64,000 nucleotides of DNA, from the NCBI GenBank assembly GCA_019925795.1, contig CM034304.1, positions 13,508,720-13,572,719 of the forward strand, given 5' to 3'. The stretch comes from Dendrobium chrysotoxum (taxonomy: Eukaryota; Streptophyta; Magnoliopsida; Asparagales; Orchidaceae). Of the stretch, positions 30,470 through 42,428 are shown piece after piece. The stretch's first letter is position 1. Each line of letters opens with the position of its first letter. The position numbers and the translations under genes are program-made. Under the pieces are notes generated by a model. The model saw nothing but the letters and a program-made list of their open reading frames with translations, was not told the origin of the DNA and ran no database searches.

Positions 30470-30639
30470 CCAGAAGTTTTTTATGTGGAAAATCCGGAAA
30501 TGAAAAAATCACGGGGCCTGGCCCAGATGAGAAGGTTTTACTAAGTTTGAATGAATTACAAAGCTTGATTCGCTCTTTTATTTAGAAACGATGGAATTAT
30601 AATAGATTGAAGAATCGGGTAGAAGTTTAGTGATGATAG

Positions 30640-30930
30640 ACGAACAGAAGTTCGACAGTGGTCGGGAAGAACTCCAGTGGTGGTCGACGAATAAGCGGAA
30701 GTCCTACAGTGGTCAATGAACGAGCGGAGGTCCGACGATGGTCGGGAAGAACTCTGGCGGTGGTCAACAAACAGGCGAAAGAACATCGGCGGTGGTCGAC
30801 GAGCAGGCGAAAGAACTTCGGCGGTGGTTGACGAAAGGGCGGAAGTTTAACCGTGGTTGACGAACGGGCGAAAGTCCGGCGATGGTCGGGAAGAACTCTG
30901 ACAGTGGTCGACGACAAGAGAGCTCTCCAC
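30640..30930. repeat. Minisatellite GGTGGTCGACGAACGGGCGAAAG-like
   Basis: Irregular units of about 30-40 bp built from (G/A)GTGGTCGACGAA(C/G), CGGAAGTCC or GCGAAAGAAC, and GGTCGGGAAGAACTC. Same array in copy A' at about 42710-42970. Confidence 0.8.
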
Positions 30931-30975
30931 GTTTACCTCCTTCTTCTCTTCCTCATCATCCCCCCCCAATGTGAA

Positions 30976-30990
30976 GAATGGGGGGCTATT
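30976..30990 (-). promoter_or_regulatory. Putative TATA box of copy A
   Basis: Minus-strand CTATAAATAGCCCCCC; the equivalent in A' (about 43042-43056) is AATTATAAATAGCCCACC. Conservation in both copies and the upstream position relative to the repetitive leader support a Pol II promoter; start site not determinable. Confidence 0.5.
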
Positions 30991-31068
30991 TATAGTTTGT
31001 TGAGAGTGGCATGACTTGTAAATACGGAGAAGATTAAGGGCATGTTGGGAGTATTTAATCGGATGACT

Positions 31069-31848
31069 CATATTGATTTCCTTGATCATGGAGAGTTTAT
31101 CGAGCATTTAAGTGCTCTAATCATGTCAGAATTGAGCAATCTTGGGCTCGTTGGACTCGTTTCATCGGACAACTCAACTCAATTATATGCATTCCATATT
31201 CGGATATCATTTGGTAGTCCAATTAATGCTCTGAAGCTTCAAAATATACTTTGAACCTTTGATTGGACTCATTTGGGCTCGGATTGGATCGAATTTGATG
31301 TCGTTGGGTTCGTCTCCTTAAGATGTTTAATTTGACTATAAGCTTGCTGAAATTAGAGGTCAGATGGTCTTAATTTTAATTCTAAAAGTTTCCAATTTAG
31401 ATTTGCGTCGAGATTCATGCCTGATTAAGATGAATTTCTAGTGACATATTAGTTGCCCCATATTGATTTTCTTGATCATGAAGAGTTTATTGAGCATTTA
31501 AGTGCTCTAACGATGTCAGAATTGAGCGATCTTGGGCTCGTTAGACTCGTCTCGTCGAGCCGCTCGACTTAATTATAAGCATGCCATATTTGGATATCAT
31601 TTGGTAGTCTAATTAATGCTATGAAGCTTCAAAATAGACTTTGAACCTTTGATTTGGACTCATTTGGGCTCGGATTGGATCAAATTTGATGTCGTTGGAT
31701 TCGTCTCCTTGAGATATTCAATTTGATTATAAGCTTACTGAAAGTATAGATCATATAGTCCTGATTTTAATCCCTAAAGTTTCTAATTCAGATTTGCATG
31801 GAGATTCGTGCTCGATCAAGATGAATTTCTGGTGACATATCAGTTCCC
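31069..31848. repeat. Two-unit tandem repeat, 390 bp period
   Basis: Units 31069-31458 and 31459-31848 both run from CATATTGATTT(C/T)CTTGATCATG to GTGACATAT(T/C)AGTT, with GAGCATTTAAGTGCTCTAA (a dyad) and TTTGATGTCGTTGG shared. No coding sense. Confidence 0.9.
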
Positions 31849-32774
31849 CTCCCCCCTCTCCATTTTTGGACGTTGAAGTTTGTAAAGTCCAAAAATATGT
31901 GTTGAAGCTTTTGAAAGATTATGGATGCGAAATTATAAATTCAAACCAATTTATACGACGTGAATACTTCCTGGCATCCATATGGTACATTAAACCACTT
32001 TTGATATTAGTCCCTTAAATCATTTACTCGAAAGAAATGATTTTTGTCGTGTATCATGACTATTCTGTTGATGTTATAGTTGTGTAAAATTTAGAAATAT
32101 GTGATACATGATAATTTGGCATAATCATACTTTGATGGTGCTAAAATATTTTATTCAAATTAAAAATACATTTCAACATCGATAGAACAAAGCCTAATTT
32201 TAGATTTATGTGATCCACTCATTCAACTTACCTAAAACTTTAAGTCTTTTTATCGTGTTACAGGTTTAACACCACAAGATGAGGTTTTTTTTATGGCCGT
32301 TGAAGTTTCTGAAAAGCTATGAGGCGGCACAGTGAACAGAAAATGATCTCTTTGGAAATAGGAATAAGAGCTTCGAGAATATATATATATATATATATAA
32401 CTCTAAATATTCTCTAAGAATATATATTATTCTTAGAGAATATTATTCTATAGTGTAGCTTCTAAAATTCTTAATACTACTAAAAATTTCCAAAAATATC
32501 TGGAATAACTTTTCATCTACCATAATGATGCCTCGATTTGAATACATTATTAATTTTTTATTATTAATATATATTTTTTAATAGAGAAATTGATGTTTTT
32601 GACTTTTAAAATTCCAAAAAATATTAAAATTTTTTAAAAAATAATAGACAATTCCAAAAAGACCTTTTTTAATTCCCTCATTCATAAGCCTATAAATATC
32701 CCCTTTAGGGGTGGGGAAAAATCATAATTGTCTTGAGCCAGACTAGCAAAAATTGGAGGCCATCAAAATAAAAA
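31849..32774. other. Noncoding AT-rich interior
   Basis: No gene seen. Short TA repeats at 32379-32400. Confidence 0.5.
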
Positions 32775-33190
32775 AAAGGCTCTGTCCTCTAGTGTGGGCT
32801 CCAGTCTTCATTTGAAGACTGTCCTGAAGGTTGCAAGATCGTCAATAACGATAAAGGCTTGGTCCTCCGATGTGTGCTTCAGTCTTCATCTAAAGACTAT
32901 CCTGAAAGAGTCGTAAGACCGTCAATAATGATAAAGGCTCGGTCCTCTAATGTGTGCTCCGGTCTTCATCTAAAGATCGTCCTGAAGGAGTCACAAGACC
33001 GTCAATTTTCGTTAAAGACCCGATCCTCCGTTGCAGGCTCCTATTTTCCTCTGAAGATTATCTTGTAGGAATCACAAGACCGTCAATAACAATAAAGGCA
33101 CGATCCTCTGATGTGGGCTCCGGTCTTCATTTGAAGACCATCATAAAGGTGTCGCAAGACCGTCAATAACGATAAAGGACCGGTCCTTTA
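32775..33190. repeat. Minisatellite C, five units of about 80 bp with an internal hairpin
   Basis: Unit starts at 32775, 32853, 32933, 33014, 33094 and a partial at 33174 (AAAGGC or AAAGAC). Each holds GGTCTTCAT(T/C)T(G/A)AAGA(C/T)C-like inverted repeats and CAAGACCGTCAATAA. Open frames through it are by-products of the repeat. Confidence 0.92.
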
Positions 33191-33629
33191 GTACTGGATG
33201 AGTCAACCTTTTCCTTGGATTCATAGCTTGAAGAATATTGGTGTCAACGCCCGGATGGAGGTTTGATGATGATGGGTAGTCAGGAAGAAATCTGACGTTG
33301 TCCAAAAACCAAACAGAAGTCCGACAATGATTAATGATTGGGAAGAGATCTGACGATCATATGTCAATCGTTTGATGAATAGAGTTGGGTAGTATGCTTG
33401 ATGAAAGACTATTGAAAGTGATTAGGTGATATTTTAACATTGATGATCAAGCGGTGAGCTGATTGCGATGATTGGGCTGCATTTTGTTGAAGATAGAAGA
33501 TATGCATGCTAATGGGCGCAGATAACTAGAAATATATCGACCGTAACTATCTAATGACACACTAATGATGCCAACAAAGTAGAGGCCTGATGGGGCTCCA
33601 AAGCTGAGAAAGATGCTTTGAATTGCTGC

Positions 33630-33714
33630 ATGGAAAAGGTTGATGGGATTCACCGAGGATGTTTGAGCCATCCAAGGTTATTTCTCAGAATGATGCTTAT
33701 TGATGTTAACTTTG
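33630..33714. repeat. Minisatellite D, left fragment (one unit)
   Basis: GATTCACCGAGGATGTTTGAG...TTATTGATGTTAACTTTG matches the 84-bp unit at 41600-42010; the array is cut here by the inserted 7.85-kb unit. Confidence 0.75.
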
Positions 33715-33937
33715 TGGACCTCCGAAAGGACACAAACAAAACACCGCCTCCCCGTGAAGGGAGACAGTATTGGCCAGTGGAAGGGCAGATTCGATCACAC
33801 ATACGATTAACCATTGAGGATAGTAGCTCTCACCAGCACACTCCGATGGATAACAATATGTGCGATCTAATCATAATGGGTTTCCCCCACCCGATATATT
33901 AGCTCGAATGGGGTTTATTTGAGAGTGGGATGTGCTT

Positions 33938-33966
33938 TCTCATGGGCGCAAGCCCCCGTGGTTAAT
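33938..33966. other. Conserved hairpin landmark of the long repeat
   Basis: GGGCGCAAGCCCCCGTGGTTAATTA; equivalents GGGGCAAGCCCCTATAGTTAATTA at about 50500 and the reverse complement at about 54965-54992. Confidence 0.6.
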
Positions 33967-36900
33967 TACATCTCAAGCCGGAGCCTGAGAAAACTATCGA
34001 TTAAGGATTCTACATTATTCTTTCTAAATTGGGATTGACACATAGGGCAGAGACTAGGAAGTCCTACTCAAAGAGAAAGAGAGGTTCAGCTAGGCTTAGT
34101 CAACATACACGGCTTAGATCAGCATCCGGAGGGACTAAGGTAGTGAGAAGAAACTGGAGAAAATAAATAAATCATGCACTCGAAACATATAGGAGAGAAG
34201 GATGGAGGTGGCATCATCCGTGTGACGCAGATAAGTAAGGTTTATAGTCTTTGAAGGAAAGAAGACTTACCTACTGATGAGGCATACTACGAAACAATAG
34301 TAGCCTTGACTCCTAAATTTAATGGGTCTAGTGTCCTACGCAACACTAACACCCGTGTCCTAACTAATGCATCCTGGGCTTATATCCTGCCTGATAAGAA
34401 AGGCCAGCTAACCACCTAGTCGTATAAAATCCATGCTGTCTAAGTCTTTATGAAAGATGGGTAAGTAGTTCGGTTATTGGAAGTAGGGCCGACGTTTAGA
34501 GAGTCTCCTAAATGGCCCTGGACTTATGTAGGGTGTATGCTCCTAAGACTAATGCAATTAAAATTTTAATTCAATTAGTTTCTAATGCAATGCATGCTGG
34601 TTAATGATCCTAAATTAAATATGTATAGAATTTTAAAAAGGCTTATAAAATAATTTTTAGAAAAGACTAGACTTCCCCAGATCCAGCACCTCATCCTCAT
34701 AGGTCGGATTATCTGGACTCTACCCGCAGGCGGGGAAGTGTCTTATAGCAAGGAGGGAGAGAATGCATCACTATGCATGCGACCCCAGACGGTTCCGGCT
34801 ATTCCCTAGTTCGTTAGGTTTCTATATTATTTAATTCTTAAAATTTTAGAATTTTATTACGAGTAGAAAAGGTTTGTTCCTAAGGAGCCTAGCGAAATCA
34901 GGCCAAGCACATACAAGAAAGAAACCTAAGAAAAGCAGGCAATTTCTACTACGCACACAAAGTAAACACATCAATATAAATCCACAGAATAGATTAAAGA
35001 AAAGTCCACAGTCCACGGCAAGTGCCGTATAAGTACAACCCAGGGTCTGCAGAAAAGTAATGGTGGCCAAGTTCCACCGACAACATCCTAGATTCTAATC
35101 CTACTGAACGACGCAAGTCTTAAATGCAAAGCATTTCGTCTTCAAGTCTTCGTCTTCGAGTGGATCGTCTTTCTTCGGGTCATCCTCCTTTTGGATCATC
35201 CTTCCTCAAATCGTCCTTCGGAAGGGTACCCAAATGAATAAGAAATTCCCTGTGAAGGGCCTTTCTTTTTCTCTTTGGGTACCGAGTATTCGAAATGCCT
35301 TGCCTTTAAAGACTTTTACAACTCGATATGAATTACAAATTACATTATGAAAAATAAAATCTAGACTCAAACTGAACCTGCAAGGTTATCCTAATGAAAA
35401 TCTCAAGCAGTTTAATATATCACATCACAAACAGTTATATCAGTGCAGAAAAATAAACACACTTGGCCACACTCTTATCCATTTGGGGGCTAAGAATTCT
35501 GGAGCACCTATAGTATGCATGATAATGATTATTAATTTAGCCCCCTTTATTTTAGTGCCGCATGAGTGTGGCCACCTGCATAAGACTGAGTCAGTATAAA
35601 ATGTCCCTAGCCTAGGGGTAGATCTAGCGTACAAGCAGTCACAGCATAGAGAAAATACATTGCAGTAATAAAATAAACAAACACTCCAAGTCAAAACAAA
35701 CAGCACACGTGCCACATGCAAGAGTGTCACATCACAGAAAAAGAAAAGGTAAAACACTGGCCTAACCTAGAACTAGAAGTGGTGCCCTAGCAAATAATTC
35801 TACGTGTGTGTAGTGGGCTTGTGTGGCTTTGGATGAGTCCTATATCAGGTAGTTAGTTTAAGCCATTTTGAGTTAACATTTGTTGAAAGTTTGAAAATGA
35901 GGATTTGGTTGAAGTTCAAATATTAGTAAATTAGGGTCCATTTTTAGTTAGTTTGGTTGGTTGATTCATTTTAATCCTAAGGGTAGTAATATTTAAAGTT
36001 TAAGTTGCATTAACGGATTTTAGAAGATCCGGGGTCTACCTATCTACCTAGGTTAAGAAGGTTCAAAAAGGTCATTATTAGAAACAGGTTGGGTCTAGGG
36101 GAGTTAATATTTTTATTAAATGTTATACTCCACCATGAGTAATTAGACTGTTAGTTTGTTGGATTTGGAGTTTTCTATACAGAGTTATGATTTTAGGAGT
36201 TTTAGGCCCCAGTTATTGAACTACGGTTGACCAGAGAGTTGACTTTTCACATTAGGTTGATTTTTGGAAAGTTAATATTTTAATGAATAGTAGACTTTGA
36301 TTAGAGTTGAGTGCTTTTTAATTTACTTGATTTGAATTTTTCTGTAATTAGTTACGAATTTCCAAAGTTTGGGTATTATAAGGTCCTTTAGGTTTGAGTT
36401 AGATTTGCTTCCCAATTTTATAACTCCTAGAATTTGAGTTTGTTTTGATAAATTTTATTTAGTTAATATTTGATTAAGAGGTGATTAATGTTTTAATTAG
36501 ATTTTAGTTCAAGTTTATGTTCAAATTTCACCTCCTAGTGATTTCGTATGTTGATTGTAGTTTGATCAAGAGTTAAATATTTTTTAATGCATTTTGATTT
36601 AGATTATAATTAGTTTTATTGTTTTATTAATGAATTGAGGGAAACTAGCCCTAGGATAACATGTCACTAAGTTTTCTACGTTTAGTGTCTCTATCCTAAA
36701 GGAGTATGCATCCTAAGTCTAAGTTTTCTAACTCATTCCTTAATTTTTGTCCTTAGGTGTCACTAGTGTTGTAGGGAATGAAAAGATGTTTTTATTTCTA
36801 ACCCTTCAAACACTCGTATATATGTAGATGGGTTCAAGGATCTAAAAATAAGTAAAAGAAGAAAATAACTTAGGGATTGAAGTTTCTACAGGGCCCTAAA

Positions 36901-37189
36901 GGTAGGGGAACGTACACACAGACGGGCTCCCTAGAGTCTATCTAAGTTTTAAGAAAAACTCACAACACCGGGGGCTATGACCCGGTGGTATTGCCCATAG
37001 CACCCCCACCAGAATGAATGGGGGCGATTGATACTCAGATCCGACTGTCCAAGCTCCTTCGTCTAATGCCCCAGTTGCTCCTTCTCTTTGCTTTCCCACA
37101 AGTACCTCGCAAGAGCACAAAGAAAAGAAAGAGGATTGGATGAGAGCAGAATCATGTTCAATATGAAAATAACCAAAATAAAATGCTAT

Positions 37190-40100
37190 TAAATGAAAAC
37201 ATACCTTTTCTTTTGTCTGGATGTTAACTTGGCTGTTTGCTCTCCGAGATTGCCTGAGTTTGTAGGAACTCTCCTATATTGCTCCAAAAACGGTCTTTAT
37301 TTATTATTTTTATGGAATGTTAGCATCTCATTGATAGGCGTGCCCTATCAAAGTCAGACATGCCTTTGCCCCACCCTTATTCCCATTCAGCATTTAAGCC
37401 AAATACAAATAAGAGTAAGGAGAATTTGGATGCTATTTGATGTTCTTACGTTTTAAGAAAGCAATCGAAATATTTGACACAATGACCCAAATCACTTTCG
37501 TATAAAACTCAAAGCAATAGAGAAGAAAACCCAATCTTGAAACCAAAACCCAAAATAAAAATTTCAACCTTAAACCCAAATTTGCTTCAACTCTACACTT
37601 CTGTTTTAAACTTATCTTTTTTTTTTTAATAAAATGAGAATAAGCGAAAGAAAACCGCCACGAAAAGAGAACTGAATGGACCTTTTAGCATTGAGCTTTT
37701 CAAACACAAAATAATTCATAAAGTCCCCAAATCACAAAACAACTCATGAAACCCTTCAAACAAAACGACACATAAAACTTTCTATAAGAAATTCACTATG
37801 ACTTCTTTCGATGCAAAACAAACAATACGCTTCTTTAACGTGGGGTGGGGTAACTTTATGAAAATCTTCTAATAAGAAGGTTTCATAAAGCTTGAGAAAC
37901 CAGAAATCTCTTTAACACAATATTGAATCGATCTCAAACAAATTTCTTACTCAAAACACAAGACACCATGATAACATTTCAACACAAATGCCAACATGGA
38001 TTTCATATTTCCACCAAAAGCCATCATAACAAATCCACACATATTTAAGAAAACTCTTGAATGGAAAACCCACATAAAGACAACTATGAATATTCTCCAT
38101 TTGAGAGGGAAGGCACACAAATGCTCTCAAACATTTCGTATACCCTTCCAGAGAAAATCATAAAATCTTTCAACATAAAACAAGCCATCCTTATATTTGA
38201 ATAATTCAATCTCAATAATCGAAATCAACATGAAGTATAGATCTGTACAACCCAAAACCTGCTCAAAAGGAAAAAAGGGGGTTGAAACATAAGGTGTCGC
38301 TTAGACTCTCTAACACAATTGCCAACACCACTCTTCTTTTAATGTAGAATGCATCCAAACAATTTTACCAAGAGCTCAAAACCAATCTTGCATTATTGAA
38401 AAGAAGAAAGACGACAAAAAAATAACATATTCTCTTAGGCTTGAGATCCCACGTTGCCATCTTATTCTTTCCAAGATTAAAAGAACTGTTCCGATTAACA
38501 CAATGCATGAATTAGATTTGAATGAAAACTCATATTTAAAGCATTACACAAAGACTCCCCAAGCCTTTCTCAAATGCTAAACTTCCTCCAACATTTATAA
38601 AGTATTCCAAACCACTATCTACTCATCTTTGTAAATACAAAGAAGTAATTCAACATAAACACTTTTATTCAAAAATATTCATAATCACAAGTCGCTAAAG
38701 AAATCTAGGAAGGATGACTTTGAAAGTTTTGAATACAGATACATGCCAAATCACCTTGAACAAACCTTCATCACAAAAGTCTTATACCAATTCATGACAA
38801 AATTCTGCAGAAAGAGCTCAATTTCCCTTCGAAATAAGCCCAAAATACCTGAATAACAATTTCTATGTAAAATCCCAAAATAATCACAATTTGACCCCAA
38901 AAGACACATGAAGAGACCACATATATCCATGTTTTCTCATATGAATCTGAGAGGAGAAAGAAAACTCGATAAAACTTGCTCTTCTAAAAAAAAGTCAATG
39001 AAAATATTCTAATTTTACAACACAAAATAGCGCAAATCACTTTCTTTCAAATAATATAGTCGTCAAGTGACTAATAAAGAATATAAGAAACTTTGAAGTG
39101 ATTCATAGATCTTCCAACCAGAATTTCAAAAAAAAAAAAAAAAAGGTGACCGAACCTTCTCCAAAAATCCCTCAAGAAAGATGTCTCTTTTTTTTTTAAA
39201 TAAAGTTACAAAATCCCTTCAGACAAAAGAACAACTATAAAGTTCATCAATAATACCTGAAACATCGTCGTGTTAAATCTATGCAAACTCTTATATGAAG
39301 TGTAAATTGAATGAGTGCTTTCCAATGCATGTTTCACATGAACCCAATCAAGTAAAAGAATTTTAAGAGTTAAAAGTCTATATAAGCATCTCATCATCAC
39401 ATGTGATCTTATAAAGCCAACTCAGTCTCCAACCCACTCATTCGCCTCAATGCAATTTTTTTTTTAACATAAGTGCAGATATTAGCAAGAAGAGTTTGAT
39501 GCAAGCTCAATTTACTTTAAAAGAACTCAAAAATTTTCTAATGCAAAGCTAAAGAAAATCCTTTCTAAAGTTCAAAGAGAACTATATAATAAAAAGTATG
39601 CAATCTCTAATTATCATTAAATGTCTTCATAAACACTAAGGGAATAAAGTTTAGAAAATATGCTCTCTAACTTTCCCCAACAAGATGTTAAAATCCCATC
39701 CAACATCATGAAACACAAATTCTTTCTATTATTCCTTCAAAATAACACGCATAAGACTTATTGGAGCGCGAGGGTTATGCAAACTTTCATGTACATCTCC
39801 AACAATTTAATACATTTGATTCATAAACACTAAGATGCGTGACAAGTTATCAATGAATTGATTCACTTTCTCAAACACGTTTTGCATATCTAAAAAAAAC
39901 TTTCATCCCGATGCCTCTAATTTTCCAAGAAGGGAATTCAAGACATAGATTTCAGCACACCAATATATCTCCCCATTCATAAAAAAAGAAACATTTAATA
40001 ACCTATTTTGGATGCTTCCGCAAGCAGACATATATTAACCAAAGACAAATAAGATCTATTTTTTAGCATATAAACTTCATAAACAAGGCATAAGTTTCAG

Positions 40101-40500
40101 CATTTATAACATTCCGATAAGAGCAATTCTTGCTCACAAGAGTTATTGGCGAGCTTTACAAAGAAAGAACTAACATTAGGAACTATACTTGACCAGCTCT
40201 GTTAAAGAGGGCACATCCAGCCTTTCCGACACTCAAAGAAAGCTTATATCATAAGTGAAATGGAATATGAATATATCTACTCTACACCTTTATCTGATTA
40301 AAGCTTATAGCAGTTTTTCTTTATAGGCATTTGTACAAACACCTGAAGTGCAATCTTTGCAAAGCCACGTGAAACAAGCTAGCATGAAGAAGTATGATTT
40401 ACACCTATGCTTGATTGAACTCATCCAATCAATTCTACACAAGATTCCTCATGATTCGTGTACCGATCATCTCACACATAGCTTCTAATTTCATTGCCCC
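37190..40500. other. A-rich noncoding interior of R1
   Basis: About 3.3 kb, strongly A- and C-rich on the + strand (AAAACCC, CAAAA, AACAC words) with no ORF worth calling and few T-runs. A shorter stretch of similar flavour is at 52860-53395 in copy R2. Confidence 0.55.
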
Positions 40501-40589
40501 CATATCAATCATGAATTAGGAGGAAGAAGAGAAAGCAATAGAAGAAGAAGAAAAAGGAGAAGAAGGAAATATACCTGGCCTACCTAGGG

Positions 40590-41040
40590 AAGAAGAGGTC
40601 TCGAGTCTGGCTGGGGCAGGTCGCGAGCGGGAGGTGGCTTCAGCCTAGCTGATTCGTACAAGCAGAGAGAGGCGTCGGGGAGGGTCAGGCGAACCAGGAG
40701 TTCGCGAGCTGGAGCCAGAGACGGAGAGCTGGCCGTTCGGTCTCCTGGCTGGGATTTTCGCGAACAGCAAGGGGAGAGCTGGAGTCGGATGGGAGAGGGG
40801 AGCCTTCAGCTTGGGTTTTGCGAGACCAAGAGGTGCGAGAGGGAGGGAGGAGCTGGGAGCCGACCTTGTCCGATCCAAAAGCGACGGAGGGAGCAGAGGC
40901 GGGCTGCGCTCCCTGGATCTCGCAAACTAGAGGTGGAAGAGGGGTTTCCGCCTGGCTTTTGCGAGCAGGAGGAGGGGTCTTTTTCCCTGGGATGTGCGAA
41001 CCTGAGAGGAAAATGAGAGCCAGCCCGCCCGGTTTTTCAA
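40590..41040. other. GC-rich island with imperfect short repeats
   Basis: GC content jumps compared with both sides. Phrases such as CTGGCTTTTGCGAGCAGGAGG, TTGGGTTTTGCGAGACCAAGAGG and TGGGATGTGCGAACCTGAGAGG recur irregularly. Overlapping frames are open on both strands, a composition effect. It lies near the presumed 5' end of the R1 LTR, where a leader or promoter-proximal region would be. Confidence 0.45.
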
Positions 41041-41570
41041 AATTCTTTCCTTAATCCTCGCTCGTTAACGGTCCGATCCCCACTAAATCCCGATTGTAGT
41101 CATAAATGCGGATCCCTATTTTAGGAAGTCAATTAGAATTATTTAGGAAGTTAATTAAATATTAATCAGAATAAAATTTAAACGCATTGAATTAAAATTG
41201 AATTCAAAATCAGATCTGATTCAGTTCGGCTCAGGTCAATTTTGATCGGATCGGGTTCATTCCAGGCTCGACTGAATTAATGAAACCAAACCTAAATTAA
41301 TCGCCGACTCAAGCTAAATCGAACTCGACACGGCTAAGGTGAACGGATCTAATTTAAGTGAATATAATTGGGTCTAACTTAACCCAATTTCGACTCGCTT
41401 CAAGTTCGATTGGATTTTCATCAAGTAGACTTAATGGAATCAAATTTAAACCAACGCAATTAAACTCAAATTGCCGCCAAATCGGATTAAATTAGGCCCG
41501 ACGAGACTCGCCTAACCAGATCAAACAAGCTCAAGGGAAAAGCGGGATAAAATCGAGGTCAACAAACTTG

Positions 41571-42010
41571 TATGGAGAATTTCAAAAGAAATCCACTAAA
41601 GGTGCTTTTCTTATCCGAGGCTATTTTCCAAAATATTAATTGATGACATTAACTATGTGAAAAGGTGCAGGGATGCCACCAAGGTCTTTTGACTTATACA
41701 AGGTTGTTTGTCAGAGCGTTACTTATTGACGTTAACCTGTATAGAGGAGGTCGAGGGATCCACCAATATTTTTTGGTCTATCTGAGATTGTTTGTTAGAG
41801 TATTGCTCGATGACTTTAATCTGTGTGGAAGAGGTCAAGGGAATCCACCAAGGATTTATGACTTATTCGAGATTATTTATCAAAGCATTGCTCGATGACA
41901 TTAACCTATATGGAAGAGGCCAATGAATCCACCAAGAATGTATGACCTATTCGAGGTTGATTATCAAAGCATTGCTCATTGACGTTAACCTGTATGGAAA
42001 TGGTCTAATT
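41571..42010. repeat. Minisatellite D', four to five units of 84-85 bp
   Basis: CCACCA anchors at 41676, 41760, 41845 and 41929; each unit holds TTAACCTGTATGGAAGAGG and GAGATTGTTT(G/A)TC-like words. Right part of the array split by R1. Confidence 0.88.
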
Positions 42011-42428
42011 GAATCCCTCTTGGATTAATTATGCCTTTACTAAGAGGGAGAAAATGCCACGTGTATTCCGAATCAAAGGTGAAGAATAGTTCATTTTTAG
42101 ATCGTTACTATCTTTTTGAAGTCAAGATTAAGACTTTACGTAAGGAGGAGAAGTCCAACTATGAAATTTAAACAACTTATAATTTATTAGAAGCATCCTT
42201 GAATTTGCTATAAGTTTTATGAAAAATAATTTCACAAGATATTATCTTGGATATTGAAAGATTTGGAGGAATTTTTTTTGCCACGGTTTCAGTTAAGGTT
42301 GCTCTCAATCCACATCTGATTCCCATTTAATTGATACAGTAATGGCTGATGTCAGGACGTTGACAAGAACAACCTTTTAAGATAGGAGCAAAAGTTGTGC
42401 CCCCAGTCATTAACGATGTTCCCACAAA
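42011..42428. other. Noncoding interior next to copy A'
   Basis: No gene recognised; no primer-binding site of the initiator-Met type next to A'. Confidence 0.4.

Larger units (their letters stand above)
30332..31050 (-). repeat. Left putative LTR (copy A)
   Basis: Starts TGTTGCGGGCGAGAAAATACGG; shared with 42429-43097: AGAGTAAGAGAATAAA, AATGTATGTATAT, AACACCAG(A/T)AGTTTTTTATG, GGGCCTGGCC, ATGAATTACAAAGCTTGATT and the TATTTATA block. Contains a (GA)n tract and a GC-rich minisatellite. Confidence 0.75.
33715..41564 (-). mobile_element. 7.85-kb noncoding TG...CA unit, possible giant solo LTR (copy R1)
   Basis: Begins TGGACCTCCGAAAGG and ends GAGGTCAACA, inserted in the 84-bp array; flanks AACTTTG and AACTTG fit an imperfect target duplication. 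No coding domain inside. Parts are colinear with 50450-53395 and inverted relative to 47570-49955 and 53396-55247. In the + copy at 53396-55247 the end corresponding to 33715 is followed by a possible primer site, so the unit reads as an LTR of a minus-strand element. A full element with weak similarity between its ends cannot be excluded. Confidence 0.5.

Noticed and set aside
32859..33169. Two overlapping + strand open frames
   Set aside because: They run through the 80-bp minisatellite; the peptides are just the repeat translated.
33618..33902. 94-codon + strand open frame
   Set aside because: Spans the junction between minisatellite D and the inserted long repeat, so it is a chance join.
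37193..37456. 87-codon + strand open frame
   Set aside because: Lies in the noncoding interior of R1, no homologous frame in R2 and no domain.
40645..41054. Overlapping open frames on both strands
   Set aside because: Low stop density caused by high GC and repeats; no domain, no start context, frames not conserved between the repeat phrases.
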